NCBI GenBank assembly: GCA_025786725.1
Contig: JAHLTZ010000013.1
Coordinates: 604,899-668,898, forward strand
Reading direction: 5' to 3'
DNA from: Syncephalis fuscata
Taxonomy: Eukaryota > Zoopagomycota > Zoopagomycetes > Zoopagales > Piptocephalidaceae
DNA: 64,000 nucleotides
A program made the position numbers and the translations under genes. The notes under the pieces are model-generated. The model was not told the origin of the DNA. It was given only the letters and a program-made list of their open reading frames with translations, and did not search any database. Positions 23,601 to 36,161 of this stretch are shown here, in pieces (the stretch's first letter is position 1; every line of letters starts with the position of its first letter).

Positions 23601-26287
23601 TAGCACTAATAATGAAGACATTAATAACATTAGTAATGATAACAGCAGCCATTAGTAAGTATTTAAACGTTTAAAGCCATAACTAATTATTTATACACAA
23701 AATCACATAGTGAAATTGCATCAACCAGCGATACTGATACAGCCAAAGACATAAAAACAGAAGGAAGTTTAGAGACTAATAATGCAGTTGCTGAAGATCA
23801 AGAAATTGGTACAACGCCATTAAATGTTTATTGGCAGTTTCTTAGATTCGGTGGATCCATTGGCACTGTTATATTACTTTTATTGATCACAGTTGCAACT
23901 CAAGGCTGTCTACTTGCTACCGATTGGTATTTGGCATTATGGAGCGGAGCACAGCCTCGATCCGATGCAAGTCAAACACTTGAAATCGACTATACCATAT
24001 TAGTGGTAGTATCAATTGTACTTAGTATGGGACATACAGGATTCTTTATGGGTATTTGTTGGAATGCCAGTCGTTGGATGTTTCGTACGATGCTACACTC
24101 GGTAAGTATTACTATTATTATTGGTAAAGATTACTTTTATTTATTATTATTAGATATTGGCCACTTCTATTCATTTCTTCCATTCAAATCCACATGGACG
24201 TGTTTTGAATCGATTTTCAAAGGATCAAGCACATGTTGACGAACAATTACCCAATGTTGCGTTTACAGCTGTTATGAGTATTATCTCAATTGCTGGATTT
24301 GTAATTGTTGTTTGTATTATTAATCCTTATATTACTATTGCTCTTGTTGTACTGGTAACCATTTTCATTTATTTACGTCAAAGATTTGCTCGATCAAGCC
24401 GTCAAGTGCGCCGAATTGAAAGCGTATCGCGCAGTCCCGTCTATTCTCAACTATCAGGTCAGTTAGAAAGAAGGAGGACACAACAAAAAAATGACCTAAA
24501 TATTAATATTCATTGCTTTTATTATTGTTGTTGTGGTTACTATTGTTTAGAAGCATTGCATGGATTGGTGACGTTGCGTGCTTTAGGTGTACAAGATCGC
24601 TTTTGGAATAAGTTTGCCAAGACACAAAATACAAATAGTCGGGCATTTTTTGCTTTTGTTGCCCTTGGACGATGGATTGGCTTTCGACTTGATTTCTTTG
24701 GTGCTGTGTTTCTTACTGCTGTCACATTGGCAGCCGTACCACTTCGATCAAGTATTCAGGTACTACTTATTAGTAGTTTAAACAATTGTACTACTCGATG
24801 ACTTAAACTATGCTATTTTAGGCAGCATTTGTTGGTCTTTCCCTCAGCTATTTACTGCAATTCATTGGACTGTTACAATGGGCTGTGGAGCAGTCTATTG
24901 AACTTGAAATGATTTTTATTTCTGTTGAAAGAATAGCCAAATACACTCGGTAGCTATATACAGCAATATCTAATGAACTAATTACTTATTGCGTATTATA
25001 CAATTGATATAGATTATCACCAGAGTCATCGCAAAACATAAATATTATACCACCGGCCAATTGGCCTGATCAAGGTGCAATCGAGTTTCGTAATATGACG
25101 CTGACTTATCCAAACACCACCAAGGCTGTATTAAATAAGGTTTCCTTTAAAATTAAAGTAAGTAGCCAGTGGCTATAGATAGACTGATGTTGATTTATTG
25201 CTATTTTACATTAGCCTGGAGAAAAGATTGGCATTGTTGGTAGAACAGGTGCCGGTAAATCATCCATGCTTACAGCACTGTTCCGATTAACAGAAGTAAC
25301 ACCATCCAACTGTATTCTTATTGATGATATTGGCACTTCAAACATCGGTCTATATGATCTACGATCACGTCTGGCCATCATTCCAGTGAGTAGCACGCAA
25401 TCTACCAGCAGTAGTTAGCTGGTCAAATGTTGTTTTATTAACTACTGATTATTTAGCAAACACCTATATTGTTTAAAGGCAGTCTACGATTCAATCTAGA
25501 TCCATTTCAAAAACATACCGATAATGAATTGTGGAATGCATTGGATGCAGCAGAACTAAAAGATAAAATACAAGCATTACCTAACAAGCTTGATTCGCCT
25601 GTGGTAAGTGTTTATTTAGTGTAATTAATGGTAGCCAATATTATAGCAATATATTAATTACTATCAATAACACTTTGCTGTATTGACAATGTATATAGAC
25701 CGATGATGGGATAATTTTAGTGTTGGTGAACGACAATTGATTTCACTATGTCGGTAAGTAGCCGGTTAATGTACAAGTAACATTACTAATATATAGTGAT
25801 ACTAAGAGCTATTCTACGCAATGCACGTATAGTAGTTATGGATGAAGCAACGGCCAATGTTGATTTAGCAACTGATCGTCGTATTCAACGAGCTATTCGT
25901 CGTCACTTTCAGCATGCTACTGTCATGACTATTGCCCATCGATTAGATACCGTTGTGGGTGCTATGGCGCTGGTTAATCGCCATACTTATGCAACACCCA
26001 ACACAAATACGCAAGAAGATGAAGATATCAAGGTTATACCTGTCACTGTTGACAAGGATATGCAGGCGGAAGAAGAGAATTTAGGTGCTGATCGTATCAT
26101 GGTGTTGGATGCTGGTGAAATTCGTGAATTTGATACACCTGAAGCACTAGTAGCTCGGCGCTCTAATGGTTCAAATGGTGAAGGATGGCTACGGCGTATG
26201 TTACTCGATGCCGGTGATGCTGGAGAACGAGCAATTGAATTGTTAGAAGCAAATTGGGCTACATTATCTAATGAACGGGAAATGTAA
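20689..26287 (+). CDS. ABC transporter, subfamily C (MRP/YCF1-like), one apparent frameshift
   Basis: Twenty exons: 20689-20966, 21038-21238, 21344-21389, 21479-21593, 21655-21941, 22006-22061, 22108-22229, 22279-22641, 22694-22811, 22864-23151, 23211-23654, 23711-24101, 24154-24457, 24551-24759, 24822-24949, 25013-25157, 25215-25385, 25457-25603, 25699-25753, 25807-26287; about 1449 residues. The order is TMD1-NBD1-TMD2-NBD2 without an N-terminal TMD0. NBD1 has Walker A GPVGGGKSS, signature [14 protein letters not shown] and Walker [16 protein letters not shown]2 has [18 protein letters not shown]2 has GRTGAGKSS and [12 protein letters not shown]; its signature FSVGERQ is of the degenerate ABCC type. 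The small exons (46, 55 and 56 nt) are all needed. Exon 19 lacks one base at GGG 25708-25710: without it a TGA or TAA is met just before the NBD2 signature. Likely a vacuolar or plasma-membrane exporter of conjugates; substrate unknown. Confidence 0.93.
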
Positions 26288-26315
26288 TTTATTTACTGTT
26301 TATAAATACAAAAGG

Positions 26316-29279
26316 TTATGTATGTTGTTTTTTCAACAATCGTTGAGTTGTATTTTGCGCGACTATTTCATCTTCATCTTCATCATATTCAGATTCAGAC
26401 TCTTCTTCTTCTGTACCTGAAATCAATTCATCATTTGTAGAGGCTTCACTGCTCTCCCCTTCAGTTGTTACATATTCATCTTCTTCGCTATCATCTTCAT
26501 AATCTTCCTCTTCCTCTTCGGTACTTGTTCCATAGAATGTATTTAAATCCGCTGGCCTGATGCCATCCATAGTTTTCTTGCATTTGTAAGCGTCGTCGAT
26601 GACTGTAACCTTGTACGATCAGACTCGGTTATAATTGGCTCCTAGTTTATCGGTTGTAATGAGCGGTTATTTAATGGCCTGTTTCTACTACTTACCGGCG
26701 CACCACGGACTGCTGGATCTGGCTGCTCAATTGGCCAATCTGGTAAAGGCTCATAGCCGGCCGTTGACTGATTTATTACACGTGACATAGATCCAATAAT
26801 GTAGGGATTGTCTATAGCAATGCAACTGTAAATACCAATAGCGCCAAATACTTGCAAGTAATACATACCGATTGTCACGTCTTCGATTGCTGTTTTTTTC
26901 TCTGTATCAGAGGTAAAGCTGCCAATATAGCGATACCAATGGAAAGAAATTGGGTGGACTAGCTCATCTATTCGCTGTTCACTAGCTGCGTCATCTTTCT
27001 TTTTAGTATCGTCATGGCCATCTTTAGTAATACCTTGATTGGTTGCTATTCCGCGAATCCATCGAGCACAATCACGTACATCGTAATTCAAGTCATAGCG
27101 AGCCAACTCAAGTAGATGCAAAAATAAGCCTTTTTCCGTTGCTTCACCCGTCAATGCCATAACCAGGCCTAATCGCAATGCTTGTAATTTCACCAAAGTA
27201 TCTTCATCAATAAATTTGCGTGTTAATTCACGAAGTATATTTGGCGCATAGGACACGACTTCATTTGCCACTTCTAATGGCAATGGCGTTAGATCGTTTG
27301 TCGCTAGTTGTCGAAGACAGTAATGGCTTATAAGCCATACAATATTGGCCCGTGCCACCGATGACTGTGTATCGAAGAAGATGCCAATTAAATAGATAAT
27401 ATACTGTTTCATATTATCAATTGAAATATACTCAGTTTGATGCAATAGAATTTGCCGTGTTGCTGCTGCTGCTTCACCTGCTAAGCATTCTATAATCATT
27501 TACAGTCAATTGGCCATTACTATACTGAAACTATTATTATAATTACCATTATCATTTCTATATAGATGCATTAAGTGGCGTAAACATACATTGGTGTAGG
27601 TTGGTTGCCGTTTTACAAACTGTCCTATAGCTTTTACTGCTAAAACTGTTAATTCTTTACTGGGAATTTGACATAGGCCTGTACAATAACATATTAATTA
27701 TATTTGTATTATGATTGAATATCAATATAGTGGCACTTACAAATAGTTCATCCACCACGCCTTGTGCTGTAGAATCATTTACGGTTTGAGTAAGCATGTC
27801 AAGTTTTAACTGTCCAATAATGACTGGATCTGTAACACGCAAATAGAATGATTTAACGCTATCTGCAAATACCTCCTAATAATACAATTAATATTTATGG
27901 CGCTATTAATTGTCTATCTAACTTACGGGTCGTTTCTCTATGATAGGTTTAATATTCATTAATACTGTGTATTGTATTTCACGGCTTCCATGTAATAATC
28001 TGCCTAATGGTTGGGATATTTTGGCAATATCATCTTGGGTTCCAATATAAAAGAATAATGAAATAGCTGTTATAATTACCTAGTATATTGATTAATAAAA
28101 GTAATACATTAATAAATTAACTTACTGCACTATTTCGATGGTACAATAATGGCGCAGTCGCTTCTAATAATAACTTATGATCTGGATCTAGTTGTGTGTT
28201 ACTCTCTGAATCTTTATGTTCGGCCGTACTATCATTATCGCTATTATCTTTAACATGGTCGGAATCGTAAAAGGTCTCTAATGAATGATCTACTGGCTAA
28301 TCTCTTATTATTAGTGCTGTTATGCAATTGTATCTATAGCCTACCAAACTGGATGACTTTATATGTTGTGGATCTGTAAATTGGGTTCGAGCATAGCGTG
28401 TCAGCACCTCTAGAATGGCAATCTGCCCCCATTCATCGGCATCGGCTAACATGCGACAAAGTCGTCGAAAGTGCTGATGCAGCAAATCAATTCGCTCTGG
28501 ACATAAATCGGAATAGGCCGTCATAACCGAACCAATAACCAGCGAAGACCGATCGTGCAGCAATTGCACAAGTATATCGATTAGATCGGCCCGGCGAGTT
28601 GGATCGAGCCTATGTAGTGTATTAACCATTAGTCTATTTTACAGCCAATAAAATAGACTTACAAAGCACATTTAGCAATGGCCAGCGCTGCTGTCTTTCT
28701 AACATAAGGACTGCTATCTGAGGCACATTTACGCACACCCAATACAAGAAGTGGAGCAATAGCTGGTACGCGAATACCCGTCATAACACGAAGGGCCATA
28801 GCACGAATAAACTGATTGGCATCGCCTAGATCTTTTTGAAACGTATTGACCGATAGAAGCGACAGATCCGGTTCTTGTGCAGCATATCTCAGTAAATAGA
28901 TATACACGAGCTTGCGTACGTCCAAATTACGCGATGCTACAAGCTTGACTACATGTGGAAAGAATTCAGCCACATTCCAGCCTTTTGAAATCAACTAAAT
29001 GGTGTTTATAAACAATACATGCAGTAAGTATTGGTCGTTGCATCACACGTCTATAGCGCATATACTGACCGCAACAAGCCGTTTTAATCCTTCAAGCTGT
29101 TCCCGATCGTAGCGTGAGCCCAATAGTTGTGCCAAATCTTGTAAGCGATCCTCTGCCGTTTCCAAATACCGAGTACCTGCATCAAATGCCAAATCTCTTG
29201 TCGTTTCAGCAACGGTCTCTGAGAACCGTTTAGAGAACTGAGCAGCAGTCTGGGCAGCACGTGCCAAATAGTCGGCCAT
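26316..29279 (-). CDS. APL6: AP-3 adaptor complex beta subunit (APL6), one apparent frameshift
   Basis: Nine exons: 29279-29070, 28994-28663, 28609-28345, 28296-28126, 28079-27927, 27875-27741, 27678-27547, 27489-26696, 26609-26316; about 828 residues. It follows AP3B closely: TAEDRLQDLAQLL, VRKLVYIYLLRYA, LLSVNTFQKDLGDANQFIRA, PYVRKTAALAIAK, CPERIDLLHQHF, DEWGQIAILEVLTRYARTQF, LDPDHKLLLEATAPLLYHRN, YDLNYDVRDCARWI, then the acidic Glu/Asp/Ser tail typical of AP3B. The animal C-terminal ear domain is missing. AP-3 sorts cargo from Golgi or endosomes to the vacuole. Exon 7 lacks one base (near 27654-27658, minus-strand GTAAAGAATT), otherwise it stops after nine codons. The stop is only 28 bp from the convergent ABC transporter stop. 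Confidence 0.92.
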
Positions 29280-29658
29280 ATTGTTGTTACTATTGCTGCT
29301 GCTGCTACTGCTACTACTACTACTATTGTTAATAGGTTAGAAACAAAGAATGGAAAGAAAGAAAAGGTGTCAGTGTCAGTGTTGTTGACGTCGTTTATGG
29401 GGGTAATAATGACAGTATGCGGAGAGAGAGATACAGACAACAAAGCAGCCATTATAGTGTAGAAAAGGCGTGTCAAAATAGACAAATGGCATAACAGAAT
29501 GAATTGTCTATACGGTGGATGCATACATCCACCCACACACACGCACTTCTTAATCTTGCTTTCTACTTGTTCTTGGTCGATTTAGTTTTACTTATTACTT
29601 ACTTATATTAGCGTTTAACATCAAGGCTTACTATTCTTCTTATTCCTCGCTCTACACC
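29280..29658. other. Divergent promoter of AP-3 beta and APH-1
   Basis: About 380 bp with a trinucleotide run (ACT/GCT type) at 29293-29325 and no gene-like frame. Confidence 0.5.
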
Positions 29659-30652
29659 ATGACACTGCTCTCCTTCTTTGGGTGTGCTTTGACGGCTTAC
29701 GGGCCAGTTGTATCGGTGTTTCTGTTAACTATTGCCCGCGATGCACAACTGGTCATCCTGGCGATGACAAGGTAAGCTTATAGCTAGAACACTGTAATAG
29801 CCAACCTGCCAGCTAATACATCGACTACAGTGCCTTTTTCTGGCTTGTGGCATTACTATTGACGTCGGTTCTTTGGTATATTATTCCACCGGCCCGCTCA
29901 CTTCATCCCGTCACTTTACTCTATGCTGTACTGATTCAAGAGATAATTCGCTGGGGCTACTTTAAAATGATCGAGTAAGTAGCTATGTTACTGTGAGTCT
30001 TGTAGCAATACTAAACGTACAATAGACGAGCAGAAAAGGGACTTCATACGACGGCCAAACAGCCAACATCCCGTCTAAATCGTACTTCATTTGCCTTTGG
30101 TAAATTAATTATACATACATCCATTTTGTATTTACTAATGTTTATTATTAGCAAGTGGACTCGGATTTGGTGTTATTTACGCATTAATTACGTATATTGC
30201 CCTATTGTCAAAGTCTAGCGGTCCCGGTGTATTAATGTCACCCTCTTGTCCAAGTGTATCATCGTTCTTTTTGTCGGGTAAGTAAATGCAGTACAGTTGT
30301 ATATTAAATGCTAGTGTTAACATAAATACAATGATCGTAATAGCTATTATGACAGCTATTATGAGTTTAACGCATATATTCTGGATGATGGTGGCTTTTG
30401 ACGGCTTTTTCCAGCCAATGTCTGTTGGCGTATAGGCTACGTAGTAATGAGCCATTATGTTACTTCATACACTGTAAGTATTAAAGCATAGTCGCACAGC
30501 CATATAAATGTTTATTAATCATGACTTGCTAGACTATTATCAGCTCGGGTGGAATAAGCTATGGCTGTGCCTATCCACTTCTTATTAATACCGTAATTCT
30601 TATAATTACGGCTGGATTGGCCATTGCCCGTGTTTTAAAGTATCATGCTTAA
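29659..30652 (+). CDS. APH1: Gamma-secretase subunit APH-1, one apparent frameshift
   Basis: Six exons: 29659-29771, 29831-29974, 30026-30099, 30152-30277, 30344-30473, 30533-30652; 235 residues, seven hydrophobic segments. It starts MTLLSFFGCALTAYGPVVSV and continues SAFFWLVALLLTSVLWYI, QEIIRWGYFKMIERAEKGL, ASGLGFGVIYALI (the GxxxG-type packing motif of helix 4), PSCPSVSSFFLS, LTHIFWMM and MSHYVTS. The histidines in LTHIFW and MSHYVTS correspond to the two conserved intramembrane histidines. APH-1 scaffolds presenilin, nicastrin and PEN-2. Exon 5 is one base short at the T run 30406-30410; the frame before it would stop at once, and the frame after it restores the conserved helix. Finding this gene argues against Dikarya, from which I recall it is absent. 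Confidence 0.9.
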
Positions 30653-30697
30653 TTTGTCAATGTTGTGAATAATAGACTGTTTATCAAAATGTAATAC

Positions 30698-31628
30698 TTA
30701 ATGCTGTCCTGAAGAAAGTGAGCGATAAAACTCTGTAAATGCATTGTCTACATCAAATGCCAATTGTCGCATTTGCTCCTCGTCCAGTTCGTCTTTGGCT
30801 TTCATTTGATTTAAATTAATAAGCCTAATTTGATATTTGATTTAGTAATACTATCATTAAATAATGGCTGGTTATAGTCATGTATTTATATTACTTGCCA
30901 TGCTACTAATTTTTCTTTGCTTGGGAACTCAGATGTTAATGCACTTGTGTTATTAAGACTTTGCATTAGATCACCCAGCAGTGGATGTAAGTTATCGGCA
31001 GCCCGTAAATCCATTTTAAGTGCATCAGATAGTGTAATAAAATCCTAAATACGTAAAATAAATGTTATGACAACAATCATCCCTACTATTTACATAACTA
31101 AATAGAAATAAGCTTACTTTAGTAGCTTCGGCCACTTGTCTTGGTGTATTATCGGAACCTGGTCCACGTGCAGCCGCATGTTCTACTGTGGCTGGAACAC
31201 CTGTCACTAGTAGACGATGTACGGCCGCAGGACAGTCAAGCTGCCATTACTGTCGATTAGCAAATAGTCAAGCCATCTATCAACTATCCACTTGCCTTAT
31301 ATTCTTGCATAAATGCTTTTACATTAGGTACTGAATCAGCAACTAGACTAAGCCTGTTTTAAATTGAGCTATCAATTTACTGCATTCTTCTGTGTATCTA
31401 AGTGTTTATTAGTAGATGTGCACTGTATTGGTAAACAAACTACGCTTTATCTATCTATATATACATAGTTATAACAACTTACGCTGTAGCCGAAATGGCA
31501 TCTCGGACATAGGCTTTCTCCAATTGTTCGACACAGACAATCAAAGCATATAGATCTGCTTGGTTATCGTATGTCTCGCGCTCTTTACGCGAGGCCCATA
31601 AACGTACTTGTTCATCGGCAGATTCCAT
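30698..31628 (-). CDS. VPS28: ESCRT-I subunit VPS28, one apparent frameshift
   Basis: Five exons: 31628-31483, 31397-31296, 31240-31118, 31044-30899, 30824-30698; 214 residues, the usual VPS28 size. Motifs in order: WASRKERETYDNQADLYALI, LEKAYVRDAIS, YTEECSKLIAQF, LDCPAAVHRL, DALKMDLRAADNLHPLL, and the C-terminal four-helix domain ending DELDEEQMRQLAFDVDNAFT. VPS28 links ESCRT-I (VPS23/TSG101) to ESCRT-II in multivesicular-body sorting. Introns 2 and 4 have GC-AG ends (GCAAGT donors at 31295 and 30898). Exon 2 lacks one base near 31352-31355 (GG run on the minus strand). Convergent with APH-1, 45 bp between stops. Confidence 0.92.
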
Positions 31629-31906
31629 ATAGTAACAGTGGTGGGTGGTTAAAGAAGAAATGGCTTTACAGGAGAGTAAATGGAAGAGTGTTGTGACGTA
31701 AAAATATCATAAACTAAGCGTAGTTATAGATTATTAGTATTATTAATAAATTTATTCACTTTTCTTATAAATTTCTTATTGTACTAATTACTTCAATGAT
31801 AATGACTGTAACAATAATAATTCTCTTTATTTTCTTCTTGGGGACAATAAACCACTGCTACACTGTCTATACGATTTAACTTTTTTAATAAACGTTATGT
31901 ATGGTA

Positions 31907-32981
31907 TTATCCTTTGGTAGATATCTCTTCAGCTGGTAATGCTGACTCCATTGTCGTTTGTGCAGGCTCATCAAGAGATGTATTAAAGATTGGCAAAGCA
32001 ACCGATTCGCTTGTTTTGATACTAAGCGCAAGAATATTACGCCACTTCTTTGGAATATGGTCAACGATAAATGGCACGGCGTGTGTAATGTTTTCTGCCA
32101 CTTGTTTTGCCGTCATACCCGAATGGCCAACACGTACCGATCTATATTAACATAACAAAATGTTAATTACTTATATAACTACAGGTACAGTAGCTTTACT
32201 TACATGCAAGTACCGGCTGATAGGCTCATATAGGTTGAATAGCAGGCACGCATAACTTCAGCCTTTAAATTGGATTTTGTGATGTCAATTGGAATAGGCA
32301 ACCTATAGAAACGATATAAGCTTAATCGCTAGCTTATAAAATTCATTATACCTACTTTTTCTTTTCAAAAAACTTTTTACCAAGAACACGAGGTAGTAGT
32401 GGTATAATGGCCGCATCAGCAAGGAATAAATCGTAAGATGAACATAATTCACGCTTGGCTTCATATTGCTTGTATTTAGAGCGTAGTTTTGACAAACCAA
32501 TCACCTAGATGATAAAAACACCACCACCATTCATTTAGTTACACTAGTTATTTGGTAAATGATGTTAATTACCTTTTCAACTCGATTGACTTCCTTTTCA
32601 CTTAGCAAATCTTTATACTTTTGTTGAGGGTCCCGTGTTAATAAACAGACACGGGCATCTTCCTTGGTAATTGTGTGCTTGACAGGACTATTATTACATT
32701 CATTAATTACCATTAATTTATTACTGTAGCATTATTAGTTACTTACATGCGAATTGGTTTGGCACGGCCCTTTTCTGGAATACGCTTCAGTGCCACAACA
32801 AGCCAGATTGACACTTCATCTTCAATAAGTTGTGCTCCATTCTCGGCATTCTTCTTCTCTACGTAGTGTAGCAGTGCCTTGGATGCACGCAACACCTATG
32901 GACGCAATCGCAATCAATAAAGATACAAATAAAAAACAGTGTCTACTAGCCTACCTGCTTGTCATCAATGGTTGGAGCCAT
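31907..32981 (-). CDS. Ribosomal L1-domain protein (UTP30/RSL1D1/CIC1 family)
   Basis: Six exons: 32981-32955 (nine codons), 32895-32747, 32687-32573, 32504-32356, 32302-32204, 32141-31907; 257 residues, no frame problem. It has the L1 fold signature of the ribosome-biogenesis branch: SIWLVVALKRIPEKGRAKPI, DARVCLLTRDPQQKYKDLLS, SYDLFLADAAIIPLLPRVLG, KKKLPIPIDI, MTAKQVAENITHAVPFIV and KKWRNILALSIKTSESVALP. Family members act in nucleolar pre-ribosome assembly (Utp30 in 90S, Cic1 in pre-60S). The sequence does not settle which; the short length and lack of long basic tails favour the Utp30 side. Confidence 0.88.
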
Positions 32982-33199
32982 CGCTACAGTATTGCAACTC
33001 TGTTACTAATTAGAGGCGTCCACGTAAAATAATAAACGATTACTACTGAACTACTATTGATGTAATAGTGTTCAATATGCGGTCAGAGGAATCGTAGCCA
33101 AAAAGTAATTGTAGACGGAATCGCTTTGGAAAAAGAAAAGTGGGCTGAAAAAAAAGAAAAAATTGACTGATGTTTATTGGATAAAATGTCTAATTTATT

Positions 33200-35998
33200 T
33201 TAAGATTCGTGCACCATACAAAGTGCCTCTACTAGTAGCGCATGGATAGCTGAAGTATCGCTATGATCGTTGCTTAATGCCATTAATGGTGTATTCGTGG
33301 ATAGCTGTATAGACAGTTGATTAGTATTGAATAGATAAATACAGCCTATTTATTATACTTACTATACTTTGGTATAACGATATACCTTGTCGTAATTCAT
33401 CAACCCGACGGGTCTGTAACAGCAAATCGTGCCATTTACGCTGCTGTTCACTAATACGACGAATGGCATTTAATCGCAACGATGCATAATCCGCTATAGT
33501 TGATGTCTGTCCCTCTAATGAAGACTTCAACGTTGTTAATAGAAAATTCTCTAATCGAGTAGGAATGCTGTTTATAGGACTGGTGTAGAGGGTCAGTAAG
33601 CGTTTTTATAGTCATTCTATTACTTTTACCTAGTGGATTTACATGGAATCAATTGATTACTTAATTGTTCAGATACACTTAATGACTTGGTGGCATCTAA
33701 TTGGATTAATAAATCGGATTGTCTATAAAACAGTTGTATTTATATTTATATTAGTATTAGTATTAGTATTAGTATTAGTATTTATACAACTATTTAACAA
33801 CTAATAAAACTGACCCAGTTGGCACTAATAGTTGTAGATTAAACGGACGCGTGAACTGCTGTAGACCCTCTATCATATAATTCCCACTGGAATCCACAGT
33901 TAATTGAACTTTTATACCATTAAATATTGAGGTTGGCACAACATATTCCAATTCGATACACTGTCTTGGCTGCACCATATCTTGTAATTGGCCTGTAATA
34001 TGTGAAATCGAATAGCTAGATTGTAATACAACATAAGTATTTATCCATATATAAATATAGCAATTATTACTTTGGTAGAAAGGCGGTTCTATATTGAGTA
34101 TCTAGCGTCGATCCACTACTAACCATAGCACCTAATTCTTCTGGCGATAAGATATGCTTATTCGGTAGATGGAGTGCATCTGATATGCCAAATCGATTAA
34201 TATTATAAAAATAACTGTAACCAAATCTATGATACTATAATTAATATCCAGTTATTATTGCATCTATTGATACTTACACAGCTTGACCGGATACTTTAAA
34301 ACCTTGATCTATGGCTTGTTGTGCTGACTGTTCAATTGATGTAATTAGTGTGGATAAGTTATTTATATTTACAGCATCTTGACCACTATCATTTCTAAAA
34401 CACAATTATCGTTAATAATAACTAGATAGATTATTAAAAGTCATCCTACTTGATTGGAACAATAGCACTGGCAAGTTGCGTGTTTCTACTATACTGTGCT
34501 TCCTTCTATTCTTTATAAGATTAATTAATAGTAGAAATGTTAACTTACTGTGGTAATATCTATTGGAGTCGGGTCTATTACACGAAATGGCGCTGAATAG
34601 CGTGGCAATAGTGGCATACTCAATGTATCGTGGAATGGTAACAGTGTCAGATTATAGTCACTATGGCTATTAGAGCCATTATCGGTGGTAGGCAACTTGT
34701 AAAGATACGTAGTAGTTGCATCATTAACTGTGACCATTTGTTCAATGGCCGATGCAGCCATGTTTAAATCACGTTTATTGCTGCATATTAATTGAAACTA
34801 GTACACACAACATGGTAATTAGACATTTTATTCACTAGACTATTGATTGATTACTTACACTTTGATCGCCATCTTTAGATTCATCAAGTGGATTGATGAT
34901 AACACTTGTCATTGTTCCTAGCCTCGATAGTCTATCCGATGATAGATGAGCAGCTGTTGTAGATGCGGGTAAATGAATAGTATCAATGGCCGGTGTCTAT
35001 ATATTAATTAATAAACTATATCTATTAAGGAGTGTGTTGATAGTTACCATAATCGGTTTTAACTGTTTGATACTGGCAGTAACTTGTGCTTCTGTCCCAG
35101 CAATATACAGCATATTTGAATCACGGTCAATATCCACCCGGACATCATTGGATCTAACTCGATCAAGTAACATAGGATCTACCATGGTTTATTATAAAGT
35201 TGATACTATTAATTAAGTAAATAGACCTACCATAAGTGTCCATTAATTGAATTGCTTCACGTGTAATCAAATGCTCTAGATTGATGATAAGTATATTATG
35301 TATATTATGTATATAAACAAACCTTGTTTTTCTAATATGGCATCACTATCCATATCTTCATAGAAAATACGGCCTTTGACTGTAGATGCATCATACATAT
35401 TTTTTAAATGAATGGCCCGTTTTTTAGCTGCTTCTTTTGACCAGTACTCAATCATTCTATCGGTTAATTTACGTTTACTACCGCTAATACTTAGTTTGAG
35501 CGATAATAGATACATCTTTAACTGATTAGCTGTAAATCCTTGTTCCAATGTTGTTTGTAACTCTTTACGTTGTTTGTCCGTCAGTCTATCCATATTCTTT
35601 GGTTTCAAATTGGTAATATCGTTAAGATTGGCGCGTACTGGTCTTTCCTGTAGTGTGTCCATGAGCTGGATTGTTTCTTCAGATAATGGATCTTGTATGA
35701 GTTGTGCCTCTTCAGTTACGGTTGTATCGTTACTATTGCTGTTGAGTTTATCTTCTAGTGTATCTTTTTCATTAACAGCTGTATCTAGCGTATTCGTATC
35801 TTTTAATTCATCCGTATTGGTTGGTACATCTTGTTGGTCGGTTGAAAGATTGGTATAATGGCGTTGTAATGTTTGACCCGTTATAGCTATTGGCATAATT
35901 CGATGCGTATAAGGCAATGTCGTAGCTGTCATTGCGCTATACCGGCCATTTAGCCTTGCTGTGGCTAGCCGCTGTAGTCGGCGACTCAGTAAATGCAT
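33200..35998 (-). CDS. SLS1-like mitochondrial protein
   Basis: Twelve exons: 35998-35323, 35275-35231, 35178-35048, 34996-34859, 34797-34549, 34505-34450, 34394-34278, 34214-34071, 34015-33815, 33722-33630, 33579-33363, 33304-33200; 723 residues without a frame break. The first about 50 residues are Arg/Leu/Thr-rich without acids, a good mitochondrial presequence. A segment LSLKLSISGSKRKLTDRMIEYW resembles the SAP-like helix pair (GxKxxLxxRI) near the start of fungal Sls1, a membrane-associated protein linking mitochondrial transcription and translation. The rest is only loosely conserved, as in Sls1. One region (exon 3) has an RVDIDRDSNMLYIAGTEAQV KH/beta-type strand pattern. Assignment is a family-level guess. 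The intron at 33723-33814 carries a repeated TACTAA motif. Confidence 0.6.
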
Positions 35999-36161
35999 AT
36001 TGTACTTTTAATCTTGACAAAAAAAAGAAAACAAAAGTGAGTCCATTCAATTCGTAAACTGTACTCGGAATCAATAATAAATCCAGTTCGACGTCACAAT
36101 AAACACTAACCATCATTTGTACACTGTAGCTAAACACTCCTTATTCCATTTGTAATTCAGC

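Noticed and set aside
26570-26640. A second frameshift in AP-3 beta before the acidic tail
   Set aside because: Using the CAAG acceptor ending at 26610 instead of the first TAG keeps the frame and gives a better match after PDPAVRGAP, so no error is needed.
28610-28662. A 29-nt intron in AP-3 beta ending at 28634
   Set aside because: The acceptor at 28610 gives a 53-nt intron with a GACTAAT branch point and restores the conserved LDP motif spacing.
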